Below are positions 1-7,277 of a stretch of 43,151 bases of DNA, in pieces (position 1 is the first letter of the stretch; each line of letters begins with the position of its first letter). The position numbers and the translations under genes were made by a program. The stretch spans positions 1 through 43,151 of the forward strand of contig DALV01000102.1 of NCBI GenBank assembly GCA_002496905.1, read 5' to 3'. The DNA comes from Euryarchaeota archaeon UBA105 (GTDB lineage Archaea > Thermoplasmatota > Poseidoniia > Poseidoniales > Thalassarchaeaceae). The notes beneath the pieces were generated by a model. That model was not told the DNA's origin. It made no database searches and saw only the letters and a program-made list of their open reading frames with translations.

Positions 1-1008
1 GGTGTCGATTTAGATGGAGACCCCATTAATGAACCAATACAAGATAACGAGTTTGTACCCGAACAAATCAAAGAATTATCCGCCATTATATTCGACCGCG
101 AAGTTTCAGGGAATGGTTCGTTTTGGTGGAGTTTAGCTGTTTTAGATCAACAACAGTCCGGGAGCGTGGAATCCCAAAGCTTTCTTCTAAATGTATTCTA
201 CAACAGTCTTACACTAGAAATGAGAAACTTATTCATTTCTGAAAATTATAGCCAGAGCCTCATCTACATTGATATGCCATTTATGGACGTTAAGAAAACT
301 GAAAATGCGGTTTCACAAATAGATAATTACGCTAAACAAGATACAGCGGGGTTGGGGGTCACTTCTACCAGATTAATTGGTGTAGCTTCTGTCACAATAG
401 AAGTCAATAACTTAGTTGTGGACTCACAATGGGGTTCCTTAATATTCGCACTGCTGTTTACCGTCTTTACGCTTGGTTTGGTATTCAGAGACATACGATA
501 TGCAATTCTAACTACTACCCCAGTAGCATTCACTGTATTCATGCAATGGCTAGTAATGGACCAGGGCAGTGTCAGTTTATCTCTAGTTACTGTTATGATT
601 GGTTCTATTCTTGTTGGTGTTGGAGTAGATTTCTCTATACATATTGCTAATCGAGTTAAAGAATTAGGCGGTTCCATAGATGCAATTCGTATTGCATGTG
701 CAAGTACAGGAATGAGTCTTACGGAAGCGGTGACTGTAACAATAGCTGGAATGACTTGTGCATATTACATCCCAATTCCAGCAATCGCACCATTCATTGA
801 TGTGATCATAATTTTGCTTATACTTGCTGCACTTTCCGCGCTGATTCTCTTGCCTGCGATTTATTCCCTTTTAGTAAAAGCCAATATATCCTTAATTGGA
901 GGGTCTGGAACTATGGCAAAGGCAGCAGGTCTTAGAAGAACTCTGACAAGGGAAGAAGGGGATATAATGGATGCCACCCTAGTAATGGATGGTCAAGATG
1001 CATGGTGA
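1..1008 (+). CDS. MMPL/RND-superfamily membrane protein, C-terminal part (5' truncated by window edge)
   Basis: The frame is open from the first base, so this is the last 335 codons of a larger gene whose start lies upstream. The visible part begins with an extracytoplasmic segment, followed by a cluster of hydrophobic helices. The sequence VGVGVDFSIHIANRVKE (about nt 613-663) is the sterol-sensing/MMPL-type helix signature (GxGVDYxIHxxxR). A later hydrophobic block ending LLPAIYSLL and a short polar tail of about 45 residues complete the second half of an RND-like protein. The family includes lipid and small-molecule exporters driven by proton flux; the substrate cannot be read from this fragment. 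The next gene begins 4 nt after the stop, so co-transcription is likely. Confidence 0.85.
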   Translation, partial: GVDLDGDPINEPIQDNEFVPEQIKELSAIIFDREVSGNGSFWWSLAVLDQQQSGSVESQSFLLNVFYNSLTLEMRNLFISENYSQSLIYIDMPFMDVKKTENAVSQIDNYAKQDTAGLGVTSTRLIGVASVTIEVNNLVVDSQWGSLIFALLFTVFTLGLVFRDIRYAILTTTPVAFTVFMQWLVMDQGSVSLSLVTVMIGSILVGVGVDFSIHIANRVKELGGSIDAIRIACASTGMSLTEAVTVTIAGMTCAYYIPIPAIAPFIDVIIILLILAALSALILLPAIYSLLVKANISLIGGSGTMAKAAGLRRTLTREEGDIMDATLVMDGQDAW

Positions 1009-1012
1009 TATT

Positions 1013-1486
1013 ATGATGAATTATTGGTTAATGAAAAGCGAACCAGACGTCTACCCATGGTCACAATTGGTTGAGGATAAATCAACTCACTGGGATGGTG
1101 TCAGGAACTATCAGGCCCGCAATATTATGAGAGATGATATGAAAATTGGAGATTGGGTGTTGTTTTATCATTCAAATTGCAAACCCCCCCATGTCGCTGG
1201 AGTGGCAAAGGTGTGTAAAGAAGGATATCCTGACTTTACGGCACAAGATCCAAATTCAAAGTATTTTGATGAAAAAGCAAGCCCAGAAAACCCTAGATGG
1301 ATAATGATCGACATAGAACCGATAATTGAGTTAGAATCCGTAGGACTCCCTGAACTCAAAGCTAATCCTAGTCTAGAGGGTATGCCTTTGTTGCGACGCG
1401 GACAACGCTTGTCCGTGCAACCGGTTTCACAGGAACATTTTGCTATTGTTTGTAAAATGGGCGGAGTCGATTCAGAATCGCTTTAG
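1013..1486 (+). CDS. EVE-domain protein (thymocyte nuclear protein 1-like)
   Basis: A protein of 157 residues that is almost entirely one EVE domain. The start MNYWLMKSEPDVYPW, the segment HWDGVRNYQARNIMRD and the segment GDWVLFYHSNCKPPHVAGVAKV are characteristic of this PUA-like fold, which binds modified bases in DNA or RNA. The reading frame extends back to 989 inside the preceding gene. ATG 1013 is preferred because GGTGAT at 1004-1009 can act as ribosome-binding site and the overlap with the MMPL gene disappears; ATG 1016 is equally possible. The DUF1028 gene follows 10 nt after its stop. The exact ligand is unknown. Confidence 0.88.
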   Translation: MMNYWLMKSEPDVYPWSQLVEDKSTHWDGVRNYQARNIMRDDMKIGDWVLFYHSNCKPPHVAGVAKVCKEGYPDFTAQDPNSKYFDEKASPENPRWIMIDIEPIIELESVGLPELKANPSLEGMPLLRRGQRLSVQPVSQEHFAIVCKMGGVDSESL

Positions 1487-1496
1487 AGGGAAATTA

Positions 1497-2354
1497 ATGA
1501 CCTATTCAATAATTGCAAAATGTCCAGAAACTGGTCAATACGGTGTGGGCATACAATCACACTTCTATGCTGCTGGTAATGCCTGCTGGGCGAGGGCAGG
1601 GGTAGGAGTAGTGGTAACCCAAGCAATGGCGCTGATCGATCACGGTCCTTTAGGATTGAAATTAATGGAAAGGGGAGTGTCGGCATCCGACGCCCTAGTA
1701 GAAAGGCTTGGGGAAGACAGTGAACCAGAAATTCGCCAAGTAGCAATGTTGGACTCTAATGGTGAAGTGGCTGCACACACAGGCTCGCTGACTATCCCTG
1801 CTGCTGGACATGTTATCGGGGAAGGATTCTCCTGCCAGGCGAATCTCATGTGGAACGAATCCGTACCACAAGCAATGTCTGATGCGTTTGAAAGTTCGGA
1901 CGGTCTGTTATCCGAAAGACTCCTTTCAGCAATGTTCGCTGGTCAAAATGCAGGCGGGGATATACGTGGAATGCAATCTGGTAGGATTCTGGTTGTTGAT
2001 ACCAATAAAACAGAGAAGGAATGGGAAGGGGTAATTGTTGATGTAAACGTGGATGACCATCCTAATCCCCTCGATGAGTTAGGTAGATTATTGAAAGTAA
2101 ATTCAATTTATTCGGAATTTACGAATAATGGTTACGAATTCGATCTTAAACAAGCAGAAGCAGAAAAATTTCCAGAAATCGCCTTTTGGACTGCGATTAA
2201 TCTAGCCAATAAGGGAGATTTGGATAGAGGGAGGGAATTGTTAGCTATTGCACTAAACGAACATGATGGTTGGAAAGAATTACTAATTCGGTGTTCTCAA
2301 AATAATTTCTTTGGAATTACAGAAGAACTTGTAGACAAATTGCTAGATCAATAG
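1497..2354 (+). CDS. DUF1028 family protein (predicted Ntn-hydrolase fold)
   Basis: The 285-residue protein matches the DUF1028 family: it begins MTYSIIAKCPETGQYGVGIQS and contains GVGVVVTQAMALIDHGPLGL, an AAHTGS segment and FAGQNAGGDIRGMQSGRILVV. The family has an Ntn-hydrolase-like architecture and is usually annotated as a putative peptidase or amidohydrolase; no substrate is established here. The C-terminal 80 residues are acidic and helical and resemble the extra domain seen in longer DUF1028 members. ATG 1497 is chosen because GAGGG at 1487-1490 precedes it and residue 1 then aligns with the family; the frame is open further upstream but overlaps the EVE gene. It probably ends the operon that begins with the MMPL gene. 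Confidence 0.85.
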   Translation: MTYSIIAKCPETGQYGVGIQSHFYAAGNACWARAGVGVVVTQAMALIDHGPLGLKLMERGVSASDALVERLGEDSEPEIRQVAMLDSNGEVAAHTGSLTIPAAGHVIGEGFSCQANLMWNESVPQAMSDAFESSDGLLSERLLSAMFAGQNAGGDIRGMQSGRILVVDTNKTEKEWEGVIVDVNVDDHPNPLDELGRLLKVNSIYSEFTNNGYEFDLKQAEAEKFPEIAFWTAINLANKGDLDRGRELLAIALNEHDGWKELLIRCSQNNFFGITEELVDKLLDQ

Positions 2355-2360
2355 ATTCCC

Positions 2361-2675
2361 GGAGTGGGCACGTCCTCGGTGGACAATCGTCACCAACGAT
2401 GAAAGTTCCACGATATCCTCCGCCCCGCTGTCCCAAGGCATCCAGCATCCTCGGTCGGGCTGCTCGCTTCCGCGCCTGACCTGATTCCCGAGCGTGAAAC
2501 GGTCGACACTTCCCTTCGGAAGTGTTCTCCGCCAACCTGGATCTCTTGGGGGCGAGGCATCGACGTCAACCGTAGGGTCATCGTCGGCTCGTCTTTGCCG
2601 CCCTCGGACTTCAGGCCACCATTTTCGACGATTTGTGGATGATAGAACACGTCAACGCTCCCCCTAGCCCAATCC
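2361..2675 (-). ncRNA. ffs: Archaeal signal recognition particle RNA (7S / SRP RNA)
   Basis: This interval is much richer in GC than its surroundings and has no convincing reading frame. On the minus strand, 2453-2481 reads as SRP helix 8: GGTCAGG, a CGC-GGAA-GCG apical hairpin, then AGCAGCC, the SRP54-binding site. Directly 5' of it, 2506-2525 forms an 8-bp hairpin (ACACTTCC/GGAAGTGT) capped by GAAG, a GNAR tetraloop expected for helix 6, the SRP19 site. Flanking strands pair as helix 5 (ATCCAG with CTGGAT; CCGACGATGA with TCATCGTTGG). The 5' end (GGGCTAGGGGG and a CTGAAGTCCGAGGGCGGC-like segment) resembles the archaeal Alu domain. The ends pair as helix 1 (GGA.TGGGC with GCCCA.TCC), which sets the approximate 315-nt limits. 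Exact 5' and 3' ends are uncertain by about 10 nt. Confidence 0.93.
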
Positions 2676-2747
2676 ATGCGCGTAGCGCTTACCTATGAAC
2701 GAAACTATTACTCAAATCAGCATTGTAAGGTAAAAAATTGTATTAAT

Positions 2748-3131
2748 TTATTCGGTTTCGTACTTGGAGGGACAACCAGTTTGGATTTCTTTAGCATCGA
2801 TTATCCACATTTCCCCATCTTGAATTAAGTTACCTTTGACCGCTATCATGCGACCTTCTTCGAATCCGTCTGGTACCGCTATCATCGCAAATGAGACTAG
2901 AATTTTGGACTCAGATCCCTGTAATAGGAAAGTAGAGGACGAGTTGTCAATAGATTCATTTTTTACAATTCCACGGATATTTACTTCTTCTGAACTAAAT
3001 TCTTCCGGGGAATCCATAACTTCGTCGACCGTGTACTGAACTTGAGGGTCAACAGATAAAAACATCAATCCAATCAGTCCAAGCATAATTGCTCCGACAA
3101 ACAACAGTCGGGACCTGCGGGTTGTGTTCAC
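2748..3131 (-). CDS. ccmE: CcmE-type cytochrome c maturation protein, Cys variant (heme chaperone)
   Basis: The 127-residue protein has a short basic N-terminus, one transmembrane helix (about residues 10-27) and a small OB-fold-like domain. The segment VPDGFEEGRMIAVKGNLIQDG corresponds to the CcmE motif PD-F-EG--VVV-G, and the C-terminus ends with CPSKYE. Most bacterial CcmE proteins attach heme through His in HxxxY; archaeal and some other CcmE proteins use Cys in CxxxY, which is what is seen here. It would hold heme on the outer face of the membrane for delivery to apocytochromes c. The GTG start at 3131 is supported by GGAGG seven bases upstream. No other ccm gene lies in the window. The SRP RNA follows on the same strand. 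Confidence 0.8.
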   Translation of the reverse strand: MNTTRRSRLLFVGAIMLGLIGLMFLSVDPQVQYTVDEVMDSPEEFSSEEVNIRGIVKNESIDNSSSTFLLQGSESKILVSFAMIAVPDGFEEGRMIAVKGNLIQDGEMWIIDAKEIQTGCPSKYETE

Positions 3132-3185
3132 AATAATTCCTCCAGCAGGGTATTGAATAGCCTTACTCTCACCTGACAGAGGAAC

Positions 3186-4289
3186 TTATGGTCTAGTATA
3201 TCCTACTACTTCCTGTAAATCAGCAAATCCCTGGTTTTCAATTTTGGCTTTCAATCCTTTAGTGACTCTCTTTACAACGGAGGGACCTTGGAACACCATT
3301 GCAGAATACAGTTGTAGTAATGAGGAACCATTAGTAATCGCGTTCCAAGCTGAATCTCCAGAATCTATTCCTCCGCAACCAACGATTGGCACTTTACCTC
3401 CGATGCTGTCATACAAATCTCCAATCATCTGTATTGATTTTTCATGAAGTGGTTTACCTGATAGTCCCCCTTGTTCGGCAAAAAATTTCCTTGAACTTGT
3501 GTTATTTGGAGCAGGCCTACTAATTGTTGTATTCGTCGCAATAAATCCATCAATGCCAGCGGAAAGTGCTGCGCCTGCACAGGATAGGAGATCGTCTCTA
3601 GGTAAATCCGGAGCGAATTTCAGTAGGATTGGTTTAGATCCTGATCTTTTTTCTCGAAGAGCTGTGCATGCGCTCACTACATCACGAATATGATCATCCT
3701 CCTGTAGTTCTCGTAAACCAGGAGTATTTGGTGAGGAAACATTCAGCACAAATATGTCTGCATGGTCATATAATAATCCAAAAGTTTCAGCATAATCACT
3801 GGGTGCTCGCTCATTGTTTACGGTTTTGGAGCGGCCAATGTTTGCCGCAATAGGTACATTTGGCCATTTTCCGGATACTTGTCTCTTAGAGAGAGTGTCT
3901 CGAATCTGTTGGGCCCCTGGATTATTGAATCCCATTCGATTAATCAGAGCGTTTTCTCGATTGGACCTAAACATCCTAGGTTTTGGATTACCATCTTGAG
4001 GATAACGAGTTACCCCCCCATATTCGACCCAAGAGAAACCAAGAGCAGGCCAAGCACCTATGGCCTGAGCCGATTTATCAAAACCCGCAGCCAACCCAAG
4101 AGGGTGTCTGAACAACTTCCCAAAAACTGTGATAGGGAGGTTAGGTGTACCATAGATTGAATTTAGTATTTTTTGCGCGGGTCGATTTTCTGCAAATTTA
4201 GTAAGTGTTTTTACACTTAGATTGTGGGCTTTTTCAGAATCAATAAGGCGTAAAGAGGGGCGGACCAGAAAGCGATATGGTAGACCCAT
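3186..4289 (-). CDS. pyrD: Dihydroorotate dehydrogenase, class 2 (quinone-dependent)
   Basis: The enzyme oxidises dihydroorotate to orotate in pyrimidine synthesis and, as class 2, passes electrons to the membrane quinone pool. The class 2 layout is clear: an N-terminal amphipathic extension (LPYRFLVRPSLRLIDSEKAHNLS), then GLAAGFDKSAQ, EYGGVTRYPQDGNPKPRMFR and INRMGFNN. NVSSPNTPGLR follows with the catalytic-type serine, then IVGCGGIDSGDSAW and LLQLYSAMVFQGP of the FMN phosphate site. ATG 4289 gives a 367-residue protein; a TTG start at 4319 would add 10 residues and approach the divergent gene at 4343. Only 53 bp separate the two start codons, so the promoters must be closely packed. The ccmE gene follows on the same strand after about 54 nt. 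Confidence 0.95.
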   Translation of the reverse strand: MGLPYRFLVRPSLRLIDSEKAHNLSVKTLTKFAENRPAQKILNSIYGTPNLPITVFGKLFRHPLGLAAGFDKSAQAIGAWPALGFSWVEYGGVTRYPQDGNPKPRMFRSNRENALINRMGFNNPGAQQIRDTLSKRQVSGKWPNVPIAANIGRSKTVNNERAPSDYAETFGLLYDHADIFVLNVSSPNTPGLRELQEDDHIRDVVSACTALREKRSGSKPILLKFAPDLPRDDLLSCAGAALSAGIDGFIATNTTISRPAPNNTSSRKFFAEQGGLSGKPLHEKSIQMIGDLYDSIGGKVPIVGCGGIDSGDSAWNAITNGSSLLQLYSAMVFQGPSVVKRVTKGLKAKIENQGFADLQEVVGYTRP

Positions 4290-4342
4290 CTCACAGCCGG
4301 CTGATGAGGCATCCTTCAAGTCTTGTGGGTATTACGGGTTCC

Positions 4343-4747
4343 ATGGATGCAGATTTGTGCACTCGCTCCTTACGGGAACTTGCCCGGAGAATCCTTAGGT
4401 CAAGAGGAGTAATATTTACTCTACCAAGTCATATTGCCAGAGATGAGAAATTAGGAATCAGAATATCAGATTTATCCCCTAGTTTGTATTTTGGCATTGA
4501 ATTTAATGCCCATGATTTAGACAATATCACCGTGAAGAATATTGGTGAAGGTGGAGGGATAATAGGCGTAGATGCTCCTGCAGAATCTGAGGTTTGGATA
4601 CCATTAGATTTGCAAACTGGATTTGATATTTTGATTGAGGAGGTTATAGCGCTGGCATCTGCAGGCTACCCCGCCTGCGCAGGATGTGGTGGTTCTGATG
4701 CTGAAACTCCATGGGATGAATTGGCTATCAGAGAATTGTACTATTGA
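4343..4747 (+). CDS. Conserved hypothetical protein with a C-terminal CxxC
   Basis: I do not recognise this 134-residue protein. It has a basic helical N-terminus (SLRELARRILRSRG), a mixed alpha/beta middle rich in acidic residues and, near the end, ACAGCGG, a CxxC that could bind metal or be redox active. No signal peptide or membrane segment is seen. The frame opens at 4277, but earlier starts would overlap pyrD; ATG 4343 gives the most natural N-terminus. It is transcribed divergently from pyrD and followed by the GC-rich tract upstream of topA. Its codon usage resembles its neighbours, so it is likely a real gene. Confidence 0.65.
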   Translation: MDADLCTRSLRELARRILRSRGVIFTLPSHIARDEKLGIRISDLSPSLYFGIEFNAHDLDNITVKNIGEGGGIIGVDAPAESEVWIPLDLQTGFDILIEEVIALASAGYPACAGCGGSDAETPWDELAIRELYY

Positions 4748-4780
4748 GATGATTTGTCATCCCGATATCTTTGGTTTTCT

Positions 4781-4830
4781 CGCATGCGCGCGCATGGCGC
4801 GCGCGACACAGGCACGCGTGCACGCGCGCC
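4781..4830. other. GC-rich alternating purine-pyrimidine tract (potential Z-DNA / cruciform) upstream of topA
   Basis: In an otherwise AT-leaning region this 50-bp block is almost all alternating purine and pyrimidine, in runs at 4781-4796, 4797-4805, 4806-4810 and 4812-4829. Most steps are CG/GC, with a few CA/TG. Such sequences adopt left-handed Z-DNA under negative supercoiling. It also holds inverted repeats: ATGCGCGCGCAT is self-complementary, and GGCGCGCG pairs with CGCGCGCC across a 19-nt loop. It lies about 25 bp upstream of the putative topA TATA element. A role in supercoiling-sensitive expression is inference. Confidence 0.6.
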
Positions 4831-4853
4831 TTGCATCGCTCTAACCTTACTCA

Positions 4854-4863
4854 CGTTTATACA
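4854..4863 (+). promoter_or_regulatory. Putative archaeal TATA element of topA
   Basis: CGTTTATACA contains TTTATA, a good match to the archaeal TBP site. A start site about 25 nt downstream (near 4886) would leave a leader of about 50 nt before the TTG start codon of topA. No other AT-rich candidate exists between the GC-rich tract and the gene. Confidence 0.45.
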
Positions 4864-4935
4864 GGGTTCATGTCGCCACCGAGAAACGTGGTAAGCCAAT
4901 GTCAGATGGCGAACCGCTAAGTCGAGTGTGATTAA

Positions 4936-7221
4936 TTGAAGTTCATGATTTTGGAATCAGGGGCAAAGGCCCGTACGATCAAGAAATATCTCGGCAAGGG
5001 TTGGATTGTCGATGCCTGTAATGGCCATGTACAAGATTTACCAACCCGAGGAGGCACAAAGCAAGATAACAAAGCAATGTGGTCTTCGAAGGAAGGACAA
5101 TTACCAAATCCACCTTGGAGTTACACTGCTAGAGCCGAGAAAATTGTTTCCAAATTAAGACAGAAAGCTAAAAAAAATTCAGTTGATGAAATTTATATCG
5201 CCACCGACCCAGATAGAGAGGGGGAATTTATTGCTTGGCGATTGAAAGAAATCTTCAATGATTACGATTCAATCTATCGTGTCTCATTCAATGAAATTAC
5301 AAATTCTGCAGTACAAGAAGCAATAGAATCACCTAGAGATATCGATATGGATCTTGTCGATGCTGCCAAAGTTAGAAGATTTATGGACAGGTTGGTAGGT
5401 TTCCGCTGTTCAAGATTTAGTCGATCCTGGAACTTAGCTTCAATGGGACGTGTACAAACCCCCACCCTTGGATTCATTGTAGAAAGAGAACTAGAAAGAG
5501 ACGCACATGTTCCTATTCCATATCATTCGATTAAGGTCGATTCCAATGGTGTTTCCTTCAAAGTTAGATTCCATGAAAAAAATGATGATGGTGCTTGGAA
5601 AGACGATGATGGGAAACATCACCCAGACAGAACTTTTGACGGGGATTTGGCCGAAAGCGCAATGAAAAAAATTCGTGATTCCGATGGATTATTATTAGAA
5701 TCCGTAAAGGAAGGAAAGACCAACAGAAAACCTCAACCTGCGTTCACAACCGAATCTATGTTAAGAGCCGCCAATGGCAGGATGGGGTGGTCCATTGGTA
5801 GAACAAATAGAGTCGCCACAGCACTGTATCAATCAGGTCACATAACTTACATACGGACAGATTCTACACGTACAAGCAAAACGGCTAGAGATAGAATTAG
5901 ATCATTGATCGAAAAAGAATACGGCTCTAATCACCTAGGGCCCGGAGTGCTAGGACCGGACGCAAAAAAAGGTGCAAGCAATGTACAGGATGCTCACGAA
6001 GCGATTCGGCCCACCCAACCTGAAGTGAAGACATTAGCAGATGTAGATGCGGATCAACAGTCGTTATACAGATTAATTTGGGGTAGATTTGCTGCAAGCC
6101 AAATGTCAAATTCTATACGAGAAAGAAGGGATTTGGTAGTAAAGGTCTCAGAACTAGATTTGCCATTGTATGGAACCAGTTCATGGCGCATCCATGCGGG
6201 ATGGGAAGCAGTCTACTCCGCAGATAAAGAGGTAAAAACAGAACCACCACAGGTTGGTTTCGAAATTGGAACAATTTGGGGATTTACTTCGACAGAAGAA
6301 AACCCACTTTTAACGTCTGACGAGACGAAACCACCTAGGAGATTCACTGAAAGTTCGATAATCCAGGAAATGAAGAGAGCAGACATAGGGAGGCCTTCGA
6401 CATATCTGACCACAGTAGGTAAGCTAGTAGACAGAGGCTATGTCGACAAAGAGGGTTCATCCCTGATTCCAACAGACCAAGGTAGATTGTTATGGATTGA
6501 TGTGGTGCCGTTTTATGGGTCGGATCAGAATTCGTCTGGAACTATATCTGAGGGTTTGTTCACCCCGCGATTCACAGCATTGATGGAATCTAGTTTAGAT
6601 GAGGTAGAAGATGGAGATACTAGTGGCGCCATAGTTTGGCATAAATTTGTTACGGACTTTAGAAACATGCATAATAACGCATTAGAGATAAGAAAACTAA
6701 AGCCGACGGTGAAGCAACGTAATTTTATCATTAATAGGACCTCACGAATGGCTGATGATACAAAATCAGAATTGTTCAAAGGTAAGAATATCGATGAACT
6801 TACTGGGGAAGACGCAAGAAGAATCATTGAAGAACTCAACGATTCTAAAATTGAAAATATTCCTCCTAGTGAAAAACAAATGGCATTAATCATCAGATTA
6901 GCTGATAAAAATTCTGTTGATTTAGAACCAATACTATCGGAACTTGGCCACAGTGATTTGGAGGAATTAACAGGTGGTAGAGACGGCACTGCAAGTTCGG
7001 TAATCAATACATTGATTGGAATCGACAAAGATTCTCCAGCTACAGAAAAGCAAGTAGCGGCTATCAAATCAATGTCTGAAAATTTAGAAATTAGTATTGA
7101 GGATGCTATGGCTATTGGCGAAGTAACCACTATTGATGAAATTTCTAAAAATGAGGCCAGTGGTTTAATTGGTACAATGAAAAAAATGATTCAATCACGA
7201 AAGCGTCAACAAAAGAAATGA
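4936..7221 (+). CDS. topA: Type IA DNA topoisomerase with C-terminal TxKQ repeats
   Basis: The 761-residue enzyme relaxes negative supercoils through a 5'-phosphotyrosyl intermediate. The TOPRIM domain (about 1-140) has Glu7 and DPDREGE with Asp91, Asp93 and Glu97. The active-site tyrosine is Tyr305 in ITYIRTDST, and GRPSTYLTTVGKLVDRGYV (about residue 483 on) is the usual late core motif. The C-terminus lacks the C4 zinc fingers common in the family. Instead, residues 590-756 hold three related helical units beginning PTVKQ (590), PSEKQ (644) and ATEKQ (702), each ending in a D/N-x-ASxxI-like helix, followed by a Lys/Arg-rich tail. TTG 4936 is the first start after an in-frame TAA and gives the canonical MK-(F/L)-(M/V)-I-(L/V)-ES N-terminus. 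Confidence 0.93.
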   Translation: MKFMILESGAKARTIKKYLGKGWIVDACNGHVQDLPTRGGTKQDNKAMWSSKEGQLPNPPWSYTARAEKIVSKLRQKAKKNSVDEIYIATDPDREGEFIAWRLKEIFNDYDSIYRVSFNEITNSAVQEAIESPRDIDMDLVDAAKVRRFMDRLVGFRCSRFSRSWNLASMGRVQTPTLGFIVERELERDAHVPIPYHSIKVDSNGVSFKVRFHEKNDDGAWKDDDGKHHPDRTFDGDLAESAMKKIRDSDGLLLESVKEGKTNRKPQPAFTTESMLRAANGRMGWSIGRTNRVATALYQSGHITYIRTDSTRTSKTARDRIRSLIEKEYGSNHLGPGVLGPDAKKGASNVQDAHEAIRPTQPEVKTLADVDADQQSLYRLIWGRFAASQMSNSIRERRDLVVKVSELDLPLYGTSSWRIHAGWEAVYSADKEVKTEPPQVGFEIGTIWGFTSTEENPLLTSDETKPPRRFTESSIIQEMKRADIGRPSTYLTTVGKLVDRGYVDKEGSSLIPTDQGRLLWIDVVPFYGSDQNSSGTISEGLFTPRFTALMESSLDEVEDGDTSGAIVWHKFVTDFRNMHNNALEIRKLKPTVKQRNFIINRTSRMADDTKSELFKGKNIDELTGEDARRIIEELNDSKIENIPPSEKQMALIIRLADKNSVDLEPILSELGHSDLEELTGGRDGTASSVINTLIGIDKDSPATEKQVAAIKSMSENLEISIEDAMAIGEVTTIDEISKNEASGLIGTMKKMIQSRKRQQKK

Positions 7222-7277
7222 TATCTTTTGTTCTATGCGCCAATACTACCTTGGTCCAAGGGCTAGGGGGGTAGCGC

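Noticed and set aside
989..1012. An eight-codon upstream extension of the EVE protein
   Set aside because: It overlaps the MMPL gene and lacks a ribosome-binding site, whereas ATG 1013 has one and fits the family N-terminus.
2561..2586. A local hairpin (CGACG.../...CGTCG) that looked like an extra SRP helix
   Set aside because: One of its arms pairs better with the distant 3' strand (CCGACGATGA with TCATCGTTGG), giving a continuous helix 5.
2390..2677. A 95-residue minus-strand reading frame, and a 72-residue one, inside the GC-rich block
   Set aside because: The block folds as SRP RNA with helix 8, the helix 6 GNAR tetraloop and long helix 5 pairing; the protein sequences look like random translation.
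4870..4920. A 16-codon frame in the topA leader
   Set aside because: Too short, without a ribosome-binding site or recognisable sequence; could be a leader peptide but there is no support.
6525..7130. A 201-residue minus-strand reading frame within topA
   Set aside because: It is the reverse of the Glu/Lys-rich repeat region; composition is Ser/Leu-rich with no motif, and topA is well supported.
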